Shown piece after piece: positions 33,239 through 42,999 of a stretch of 64,000 nucleotides of DNA. A program made the position numbers and the translations under genes. Positions within the stretch are counted from its first letter, which is position 1. Each line of letters opens with the position of its first letter. Origin of the DNA: Planoprotostelium fungivorum (Eukaryota; Evosea; Variosea; Cavosteliida; Cavosteliaceae); NCBI GenBank assembly GCA_003024175.1, contig MDYQ01000184.1, positions 50,801-114,800 on the forward strand, in the 5' to 3' direction. Under the pieces are notes generated by a model. That model worked only from the letters and a program-made list of their open reading frames with translations, did no database searches and was not told where the DNA came from.

Positions 33239-35600
33239 TCACTCCACCAGCACCGGCTCCGGAGTTTGCGATGGAGCTGCAGCTCCAGGAGGTCCTGGAG
33301 GGGGCGCCAGAACCACTCTCTCCATGGCGATGGCCAAGATGAGCCCCACCCCACCGATGGGACACAGGATGTAGAAGACCGTGTCGATTGCCTTGCAGTA
33401 TTCGACAAAGATCTGGGCCGAATTGGGAAGGAGGAGGATGTAGTCTCGGATGAGGAGCTCCACGGGCAGACCAGTGTGGGAGGACATGTAGGATTGGAGG
33501 GTAGTCTGACACGTCAGAACGCCGAGGACTCCACCGATGGTTCGGAGGAAACTGTTTATCGCATGAGAATGGACATTCTGAACGATGGTGGATGATGATG
33601 GTTGATGTGGATGATGGATGATGATCGTGACCACAAAGCATACAAACTCACGTGTTAGCGGTGATCGTCGAAGCCATGTTCGCTCGATCCACCGACGTCT
33701 GCACGATGATGACCACCGTCTGCATGAGAAACCCGAGACCGACGCCCCAGATGAGAAGAAAGAGGAAGATGAGTCCGTAGTTCGTGTCCACTCTCAGCAG
33801 TGACAAGAGACCCACTCCGATCGTGAGAAAGGTGAAGCCCAAAATGGGGAAGGGGTAAGGCTTTCCCATCTTGCTGATGCCGACACCACTCCCGATGGAG
33901 GTGACAATCAGACCGAAGACGAGGGGGATCATCTTCAGACCTGGAACGGTGTGAGGACAATAAAAAAGTGATGGAGAATTGATGGAGAAGTGGTGGAGAA
34001 TTGACGGAGAGATGGTGAAAAAGAGACGGAAGTTTGATTGGAACGGGAGAGTTGTAGATGGACTGACCTGATATGGTGGATGAATCTCCTCGGATGGTCT
34101 GAAAGTAGACGGGGACGTAATTGAGACCGCTCATCATGCAGAAGCCAATGATGAGAGCGAGAGCGTGGCAGAGTGCGACGTTTCGAATGCGGAACGGAGC
34201 GAGGGGCATGATGGGAATCTTCGCCACGAAACCTGTCCCCTCCGTCAGAATAAAATAAGATAAAATCAATTGTAATATTATTTTCCACTCAAAGGAAGAC
34301 GAGCTCACCTTCGTTCAAAATGAAGAGAACCAGCATGATGACACCACCGATTAACATTCCGATGACTACACCAGAGTCCCACGCATACTTTTTCGTCGAT
34401 CCAAAAGAAATAGAAACGAGGAGAAGGACGATGAAAGACACGAGACAGAGGAGCCCGACGTAATCGATTGACTTTGCCAATTGCCTCTTTGACATCTGCG
34501 GAGGTGAGATCAACGTGAAAAAGGTGAGATCTTCACATTTCTGAATTCAGAGGGTAGGTTGGATGTGGTGGGTTGGTTGCTCTCTTCCTTCTTCTCCTTC
34601 TCTTCTCTCTTCTCCTCCATCGTTTCTTCTTTCTTCTCTTCGTCTTCTCTCTTCTCTCCTTCCGTCTCTATCTCTGACATCTCCGATTCCACGAAAGGCT
34701 CTACTGATTCCATTCACCTCGTCTCTCCATCTACAACGCTTCACCTGCACCGTTCTCTTTGATTTCGACGACTTGAGGTGCCTCCTTCTGCACCGGTTTG
34801 TAGCTCTCGTAATCTAAGAAGAACCACAACAGAACAAGCGCAGGGACACCGAAGGGTAAGTTGATGTAGAAGATCCATCGCCACGAGATGTGATCGGTGA
34901 TGAGACCACCCACGACTGCATTGCCATCAACATCGTGCACGCGATGACGATGTCTATCGATGGTGCCCACCTGGTCCAGCCACGGAAGCTACGCCAAAGC
35001 AGAGTCCAAAGAATCCGGTGTATTTTCCTCTCTCTCTCGGTTCGATCAGATCGGCCACGATGACCATCACGATGGACATGAGAGCACCGCCACCCAGACC
35101 CTGAATGGCTCGAAAGATGACCAACAAGATCATGGAGGTGGCTGCACCGCACAGAGCCGAGCCCACGAGAAAGAATACGACTGCAGTCATGAGAAGGATC
35201 CTGCGTCCAAAGAGGTCGCTGAGTCGTCCCGAGATGGGGCTCATCACCGTCGAAGTTAAGAGGTACGCTTCGATGACCCACGAGTAGAGATCCTGATAGA
35301 AGATGAGACGGTGTGATTGAAATCTGTGACAGACACACCATGCGTTGGAAATCGGCGGCGATCTTGGGGAGAGCGGTCGATGTGATGGTGTTGTCCAATG
35401 CAGCCAGAAAGAGGGTCAAGACGAGGGAGAGTAAGATGATGATCAACTTCCGACGTGTGAGTTGATAGGGTCCGATGAGCTTTTCTTCTTTCGGTGTGGT
35501 CGCTGGTCCATCTTTAGACTATCGTCGTCGCGGATGTCAATGCGTCACCTCCTTCCAATTCATTGGGAGTGGGAGCCACTCGATTATCTCCTTCCGTCAT
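33239..35600 (-). CDS. MFS transporter, DHA2 (14-helix) drug:H+ antiporter type
   Basis: Starts at ATG 35600 ([17 protein letters not shown]), spliced to the first helix [20 protein letters not shown] with the D1 motif [17 protein letters not shown]. Motif A appears as [10 protein letters not shown], then a helix [20 protein letters not shown], the antiporter region GVASVAGP...[20 protein letters not shown], and the central loop contains a long acidic Lys/Glu stretch (34.51-34.71 kb). Later helices are at 34.3-34.45, 34.1-34.25 and 33.65-33.93 kb, and a last block with a TM helix ends in a Pro-rich tail ([15 protein letters not shown]), stop 33239-33241. Introns include one of 129 bases (near 34.0 kb) carrying the 11-mer. 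Role inferred from family: efflux of small molecules across the plasma or vacuole membrane. Confidence 0.85.
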
Positions 35601-35878
35601 CTGCGGTATGGACGATGGCGACTACAGATCGTTTGTCTGTCTGGCGGTTCTGCTGTATAAAACGGCTCGGACTTTGTAATTGCCCGAGGAATGAATCTCT
35701 CAATTGCCCGACCGCACACGAACGCCCTCTCTCAGCTTCTCTGTCCTCTTTCGTAGAACGATAGAGATAGATAGATCATCCTGTATCGATAAGAAAGGAA
35801 GGAGAAGAAAGAGGACGAACCGAAGTACTTAGGGACGAAAGAGAAGAGAGATCGGACTCCTCGGGCTTCGGGGTTCGC

Positions 35879-35897
35879 ACTTCGGTATCACCGAAGT
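35879..35897. promoter_or_regulatory. Dyad ACTTCGGT-ATC-ACCGAAGT upstream of the MFS gene
   Basis: Perfect 8-bp inverted repeat with 3-base spacer, 280 bases upstream of the MFS start. A second imperfect dyad (35908-35932, GTTTgATACC / GGTATgAAAC) follows after 10 bases. These are typical forms of binding sites for dimeric transcription factors; no factor is identified. Confidence 0.35.
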
Positions 35898-36263
35898 CCA
35901 TCCTCGGGTTTGATACCAATCCGGTATGAAACGAAAGACACACGAAGATGTGAGTGACCATGTGGTCTAGAGATACTCTCAGCTTAATTGACGAGGCATA
36001 TCGATCATTTTCACCCGAACGCGGAATTTCGATTACAGAATCAAATGAGATCCAGATTCAAGTCCAAGACATCGAGTAAATCCTCTTCTTCCTGTTGCAC
36101 GTTCTGAACATAATCAAGATGATTATTACATTAAACAATATCCCAGCATCACTCGGAGCATTCATCGTCATCTTCCAAGGATCTTCTCGTCAACTCAGCT
36201 ATGATGTAGATATTCGTATGTATACATCTTTGAGTAGAAGAGATGCGGCACAGTTTATCCTTA

Positions 36264-36850
36264 TCAATATTGAGAGGTCGGTGCGTGGACTGCGGACTGA
36301 TTGACCTGAACGGGAGGTGCTGTGAACGTCGAGTACGAAGCGTCTTTGAACGTATCGTGAGTCGTGCGATAGACTTCCGCTTGGGATTTGTTGAACGTGT
36401 GAGCCACGAAGGCACAGACACCACAGATGAGGAGGGTGCTGACGATCAGGATGATCGTGACTATGATGACGGTGTGCTTGTAGTCGCTGACGCAATCGTC
36501 GTAGCTTCCCAAGGTTGAGACCATTTTGGAGTGCAGTAGGTCTCGGCGAATGAGTTCAAGAGAGCGAATTTGATGCACAGGGAGACAACATGAGCTGCCA
36601 TGTGGAAGAGGATGAGGTAAAAATATTGAACTTGGTCAGCTACATCATCTTCCTCTTCGATCGATCACCAGACGGGCAAATAATGGCTTCTCTGTATAGG
36701 CAGCACATAAACCAATGCTTCCAACGAGGATGAGCAGGAGACCGGAGAATATCAAGACTCAATCTCGAAAGATGCTGGTGAACAATTCGTTGACCCTACC
36801 AAAGCGATGATACCAGCACAGACGAAGATGGTGTTTCGATCTACCTTCAT
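36264..36850 (-). CDS. Tetraspanin-like four-helix membrane protein
   Basis: ATG 36850 (MKVDRNTIFVCAGIIALVGS) begins helix 1; the next exon gives GLLLILVGSIGLCAAYTEKP (helix 2), then FYLILFHMAAHVVSLCIKFA (helix 3), a hydrophilic loop with Cys (SYDDCVSDYKH) and helix 4 TVIIVTIILIVSTLLICGVC, followed by a polar cytoplasmic tail ending 36264-36266. The short loop is smaller than the large extracellular loop of tetraspanins and lacks a visible CCG, so this is a tetraspanin-like topology, not a proven member. Exon joints after the third helix are uncertain. The 413 bases between here and 35851 contain the dyads above and no gene. Confidence 0.55.
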
Positions 36851-37108
36851 ATTGCTTCTTCTCTGTGGCCCTTTCCTCTGTTTCTTTAGTTGAAATAGAT
36901 GAGGCTGTCTGCAGGGTGGTGAGATGTCAGTAAGGAGTAGCCTCGTGATGAAGGTGGCCACGTGACCACTCAATAGTAGGGCATTGATGAGACAAAATAA
37001 CAGTCTTTGAAGGACAACTACGATTCGTCAAGATGGTGCATCAGAGAGATTCAGATGAAAGGAGGAAATGTTTGGGTTGTGTGAGCCAAGTTGTAGAGAG
37101 TCGGAAAA

Positions 37109-40100
37109 GTGGTCGTAGAATCATCGGCAACATCAGAGCATCCAATGCAATCGCAACCTCCCGCAGATGAGGAGAGTCTTTCACAACGAAATGCAGTACC
37201 CCTCGATGATCTAGACCCTGAGTCCGGCAACTTTAGACAGACGACGGATACACTGCCTGCAGGGCAGGCCATGAACCCTATCGCAGAGGCTGTCAAAGAC
37301 CTCTTACCCTCTTTCGACTTTCACGAAGATGAGCCACTGCTTCAGGATCAATTCGCAGAGATGGACATGCATGAGAAGGTCACTCTGCAGTGAGTCACGT
37401 CTTCAAGTTTCGAAATATCCGGCGTGTTCCCTCTGATCGACGACAGAAACATTTTGATGCCAACCAACATCGATGTTCTCTCGGGAGCGTGAGTCTTTTG
37501 GACATCATGAAGCGACGGATGCTGAATGATTTATCAGATGGACCTCTACAGAAAGCACTGTACATAAGAGAACTGCATATAGAAGGGATGAACTGATCGA
37601 TGTATCATCTTCTGATGCACCAACCGACCCCAACGCCATTAAAGTCGAATTCGACTCTCCCAAAGAATGGAGTAAAGGTGAACATCAATCCATTCACTCA
37701 TCACATGATTTCATCCCATATCTTCTGACACGATGACACAGATTCACACGAATTGATACAGAGAAACTGGTCCACCTTCCTCTTAGTCACCGTCGGTGTC
37801 ATAGCCGGTCTCCTCAGTTCGAGCATGGACATCGCCATCTTCCAATTGGGTGTAGGTGAGCCATCCAAAAGAGAAGAAATCCACTCCTCCAGTCTTTTAC
37901 ATTCGTCTGAGACAGAAACAGCGAGGGGAAAGTTCATGCACTTGGTGGACAATCCATTCGGACAGTGGTGTCTGTGGTGGATCTATCTGTTGATCGTTCT
38001 GTGGAGTGGAATCTTCTTCACGTCGATCTTAGCACCACAGGCTGGAGGTGGAGTCATCATCATCAAACATGTCCATCGCGATCGAGATCATCATCGGATG
38101 ACGTTCGATCAGGTTCTGGTATTCCAGAGATGAAGAGCATCATCAGTGGCATCCACCTCAAATATGTCTTAGGATATCGAGCTCTCGTCGTAAAGACATT
38201 CGGCATCACTCTGGCCCTCGGAAGTGGTATGATATTGGGTAAAGAAGGTCCTTTCGTGCACTTGTGCTGCATCATGGGTGAGTCGATGATTTATTCTATT
38301 TTATTTTCCTCTGAAAATCGACAGCCAATTGTCTCATCCGTACCCCTCTCTTCCGCCACATTCGAAAGGTGAGAAAAATGGCGGGAAGATATCTGACCAC
38401 GGGGTAGAACGATTTCTTGCTGCAGATCATGTTGGGAGCGGCCTGTGCCGTGGGTGTCGCCAGTCATTTCGGTGAAATTTCCCATCCTCTCCAAGTCTCC
38501 GAGTCTCAAAATGTCAGACTGACACCGTACAGGAGCACCCGTCGGTGGTGTCTTGTTCAGTATAGAAGTCACTTCCACTTATTATCCCACGAGAAATTAC
38601 TGGTACGCTTACCTGGGAGCCGTCACGGGAGCTACCGTGTGGAGATACGTTTGGAACTCCTACTTCACCCACCGTGAGTGATGACGTCACCATTCGTCAT
38701 CTGAGAGGAACAGCTGGATTCACTTCCATCGTGACGACTCATTTTGTTCCCGAGAGGTCCAGATTTGGACTGGTGGAGTTGTGCATATTTGCTCTATTGG
38801 GTGTGTAGGATTTCGTTCTCATTCGTTTCATCCGTGATAGGATAGATCATGCATGACGATCGTGATCGTGATCCTGATACGATGAGATGATCACGACCGG
38901 TCATCATTCTCGATCACCACATCGATCATGATCACACGATCGCGATCACGTTCCACGATGACTGATCGAATGACAGGCTTCACCTGCGGTTGCCTCGGCG
39001 TCACTTTCGTCAAACTGAACGCCCTTGGATTCCGTACGTGGAGGAGGATCATGCAAAACTCCAAGTGGTTCCGCTCTCCTTATCTCCTGGCTTTTGTCTT
39101 TGGTACAATCACCTGCATCATCACTTATCCCAAGCTGCTCGGTTCATTCATGGCAGTGAGTCCATCTCTACATCGTCTGACGATCCATTTTATTATTGTC
39201 GATGTGTTGAACGAGTGTAACAGCTGTCTCCCGCCGCGGCGCTGTCTGATCTAGCGAACGCTGAGACGTGGTCCGAGACATCGTTGAAGAGTAAGGAGTG
39301 GCTGAATCGCAACATATTCGCCAACCTCTTCTTCTTTGCTCTCAGTCGAGTGAGTCTTCATTCGTCACCATCCTTCCTTCTCTTCACATGAAATCATCCA
39401 TCGATGTAACAATCGTTCATTTCTGACAGTTTATCTTGATTCCGCTGAGTATCTTGATTCCCATTCCGTGTGGTCTCTTCGTTCCTTCCTTATCTCTGGG
39501 TGAGAGGCAGATCTGCATCCAGAATGAGAGATGTGGATGAGAATTGAACGTGAGATAGGAGCATCCGTGGGGAGAATGTTTGGAGAGATCTCAGCGTTAC
39601 TGTTGGACAACACTGCTCTCCTCTTTGAAAATAATCCCATCATCCCCGGTGTATACGCCATCTGCGGTAAGTCATTCTCTCTCATATCATCACTCTTTCA
39701 TCGAGTTATAAAATTAAAACTCGATCACCAAACGTCATCATTGAATCCATCAGGTGCTGCCGCCATGACTGCAAGTATCACACACACTCTCTCCACTGCC
39801 GTCATCGTCTTTGAGATCACAGGCAACAACTCACACATCATTCCTCTCCTCGTGAGTCCCTCTCTTCTCTTCTTTCATTCAATTGCGATAGATCACCGTC
39901 TTGGTGGGTGTTGCTACAGCCAGGAAGATCTCTTCACTGGGTATGTACGAGTCCCTCTCCAAGTTGAAGAACCTCCCTTACCTCCCCGATCTGCACCAAG
40001 AGTGAGACATTGTACGTGGATTTATAGTTTATCATGTTCAGCGCGTACACTGTCACGGCAAAGGACATCATGGAGACGAAGATCTCTTACGTCACGCAAG

Positions 40101-40694
40101 ATTTCAACGACGAGAGTGTCTCTTCTCTGCTGGAGAACGACCCGACAGAGAAGATCTTCCCCGTGGTACACAACCGAGGTGAGTGATGCAGATACAAGAG
40201 GAGACGATGACGTGTGGACAGAGGACATGCTGTTGGTTGGAACGGTGGACAGAGAGTCGCTCGTGCGTCTGAAGGACTATCAAGACAAGGTGATCACAAT
40301 TGTCACGTCATCGTCATTGCATCACACATTCCCAATACAATCTCTCAACATCAACACCATTGTCTTCATCATCAGATAGAGACTGACACGACAAAAGGTC
40401 AAACTATACAATCGACTTCGAGATCCCAACCAAGAGGGAGGAGAGACACCCATCGAGCTGGTCCGTCAGCAACTACCCTACCTCCCCAAGCCACCTTCCA
40501 TCGTCATCCGCTCCACCTCCATTCGTTTCGTGGAGAGCCACCCGCTCAACCAGATCCATCTTCTCTTCATCACGATGAGACTCACTCACGGCTACGTCAC
40601 GAGGAACGGAATGCTGATGGGAGTTATCACGAGAGTGCACCTGAAGGATGTTATCTACAAATTGGACGGACACCTCACCCTATTGAAAGAATAG
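37109..40694 (+). CDS. CLC-type chloride channel/transporter
   Basis: Large gene with about 15 short introns, ending TAG 40692-40694. N-terminal cytosol: [20 protein letters not shown] then [12 protein letters not shown]. Core: [20 protein letters not shown], the selectivity signature [13 protein letters not shown] (38.12 kb), then [13 protein letters not shown] (38.24 kb) containing the gating Glu, [32 protein letters not shown] and the late [19 protein letters not shown]. Two CBS-like modules follow ([31 protein letters not shown], then [15 protein letters not shown]). These are the family's pore, gating and regulatory elements; it could be a plasma-membrane channel or a vesicle 2Cl-/H+ exchanger, which is not decidable without the proton-Glu position. 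Start: ATG 37109 is the first in frame. Confidence 0.9.
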
Positions 40695-41084
40695 ATTCGA
40701 TTGCATCACATCTTCATTTTTGATCGAGTAGTGTTCGTTCATCAAGATCGATAATGTTGGTGAAATCGATCGACGGAAGATGCCGCGATTGTGAGGCTCT
40801 TGATCTGATGATTCAAATTAATCGTGAGATCGATCAGTCCAGATCGCGAGTTGATGAAGTCTTTCTCATATATGAGTTGATGGGATGTCGTTCAACATTC
40901 AAATCAACATCTCTGCAACTCTCATAAATGAAAATTTCTCAGATCATGATGTTTTGTTTATCGTGTTCAATATTTGTGATGCTATACAGGTCATTCCACA
41001 TGCTGTGTATTTCTGTCATCAGATACTTATCTGTCCCAATAGCGCAAGATGAGGATGTCAAGCACTGACACATACTAAGAAGAT
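40695..41084. other. Gene-free, AT-rich spacer
   Basis: Between the CLC gene and repeat block R1. Several GATCGATC-type short repeats; no frame with protein character. Confidence 0.4.
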
Positions 41085-41850
41085 TGAGAATAAAGATCAC
41101 AAACAAGTCCTCACACGACGTCAACCACTTACAGAGAGATCGTTCTGAATAATGATTGAATATGTGAAAGAAGAGGGTGTGATGACGATCTGAAAATGTT
41201 GATGTGAAAAAGATCCACTCACTCCTCCTGAGGTCCAATAATTGAGGAAGATAACTGTTGAGAGCCGTCAACCTTGCACCTTCCTTTGCGACTTTCAACG
41301 CCACGCTTACAGCGGCTTCTTTCTTTTCGCATACAAACGATCTCGTTCTCACCATCCAACTGAGGTGATACTGTTGAGAGGATATGACCATCATCCAGGG
41401 CCAGTGTCCACCTCTTGAAATGATGTGATGTAAGCTGTCGATCTATCAGATTATGATGTGCAAAAGAATTCGATTGTGATGGTTGAGCAGCGTGCTAGAG
41501 TGTGAGCGTTTGTGATTATGTGCCCGATCCATCTTGCAGGTTTCGTGAAAATATGGTCCCTCGGTTGGCTCAGCTATGTATAATGATCTCTTCGTCTCAT
41601 CTTGTGGTAGCCAAAGAGCAGAAAGAGGGACTGGGAGAGGATGTTGAACTGAGAAGCGAGGCAGCTGAGGGTCAGAATAGGATATAAGGGCATACATAAG
41701 AAAAGAAAATATGAAGGAATTGCAAAGCGTGAGGACTTGAATACAGAAAGCTGCTGATCGGATCAGATCTTGTGATCTTGTGCCGGAAAAGAGAAAAATC
41801 GGTCATCAGTACAACCCGATCTTGCCCCTTGGTCGTTTGATCGGCTGGAG
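41085..41850 (+). repeat. Dispersed block R1, copy A
   Basis: Runs from ACAAACAAGTCCTCACACGA to the GTCATCAGTACAACCCG boundary near 41.82 kb. A highly similar copy, same orientation, is at 59.39-60.12 kb (copy C), and an inverted copy at 53.27-53.98 kb (copy B). The minus strand contains an exon-like stretch in all copies, KKEAAVSVALKVAKEGARLT then ALNSYLPQLL, so a gene piece travels with the block; frames differ by indels. Confidence 0.75.
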
Positions 41851-41879
41851 GTGGAGATTCAGATGATTCCTCTCTCATC

Positions 41880-42260
41880 TGTATGGATCATCAGATATCG
41901 TGTCGTCTCTGAACTGAGTCATGTAGCTCCCCACCTTGTTGGAAACCTTCTGAGAATCCTCCATCTCGGGTGGCTTGTCTGCACTTGGACATTCTAACAA
42001 CTTCTTCCTCAAGATGTCTTGAATCTGATCTTATATCAGATATCATATCATCTCTTCATTGGAACATCATCTGGCTCACCCGCACAAGGGAATCCCTCCG
42101 GTAATTCTCTATTTCGAATGTTGGTTTGTTCTTCTTCCACTCGCTCCTGAATACTTTGACGTCACAGCCGCTCTTCAGCCACTGCTCGAAGAAGTAGATC
42201 ACACGGACCACAAATCTTCACATCATCCTTCTTCTGCATCCGTCCATTAATCGCCTCACA
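41880..42260 (-). CDS. Coiled-coil exon fragments, unidentified
   Basis: Minus-strand exons with protein-like composition: about 42.2 kb MQKKDDVKICGPCDLLLRAV; then ERVEEEQTNIRNRELPEGFP (42.07-42.14 kb); after an intron starting GTGAGCCAG and ending ATAAG, DQIQDILRKKLLECPSADKP with EMEDSQKVSNKVGSYMTQFR (41.88-42.04 kb). No stop-to-stop gene could be closed and the 3' part runs into repeat block R1. Probably a remnant. Confidence 0.35.
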
Positions 42261-42330
42261 CACGGTGTGATGAAGCACGGTACCTTCCCGTGTGGTGAGT
42301 AGTGCATCCCTCTCAATCACTCATGTTCCA

Positions 42331-42835
42331 ATGGCTTTTGATGAGATACGAGCCATCATGGCCAGAGAAAGGACGTGTGTGAAGACGTGGGCTCGAATGT
42401 TATCAGAGCCGTATTCAAGTGATGTAAAGAAGACAGACCGGTTCTATTGGCAGTGAGTGGAATCATCTCATCCTCCTTTCTGATGTCACACAGATTTAAT
42501 CTTGATACAAAAAAGTCGTACAATGGTTTCCCTAAGATGGGAACAGAAGACTTACGATGGTATCGAAATGGCTTCTTGTTCATCAGTGAGTGTTGATGAT
42601 GAGTATGTGGGTGTAACGATATAACAGACGGAAAGAGAGAACTGTACCAGAGCTTCTACACGCAATTGATCTTCTATTTTGAGAAGAACGGGGTCAGCGA
42701 TCGTCATCATCTATCATTCATCACCATCGATGACACATTGTACATCATTCAATCGATCATCGTCATCGATCATCGTCGCCCATCGCTCATAATCAATTGA
42801 GCAACAAAGGTGAAGTTCAGACTCAATGCTATGTG
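42331..42835 (+). pseudogene. Fragment related to the 24-25 kb gene
   Basis: Exons: MAFDEIRAIMARERTCVKTW with ARMLSEPYSSDVKKTD; FNLDTKKSYNGFPKMGTEDL with RWYRNGFLFI; GKRELYQSFYTQLIFYFEKN; then a CATCATC-rich intron and VKFRLNAM, stop TGA 42833-42835. The last intron and its flanking exons (EKNG / VKFR) match those at 24.96-25.14 kb (KNNG / VKFR), including the intron's start GCGATCGTCATCATC. The gene family is unknown. The block seems truncated relative to the other copy. Confidence 0.45.
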
Positions 42836-42999
42836 AAGAAGAATATAAAGTAAAAGTGTACAGTTATCATTCATCAAGTTGATACCCATTGATATCATTT
42901 CCGGTTTCTCGTGTCTAGAAAGCGATCGAGCTTTTTCAAATTCTTGGGTGTCAATCTACTCAACACCTCCACCGCTTGCTTGTAATGCTGCATACAACA

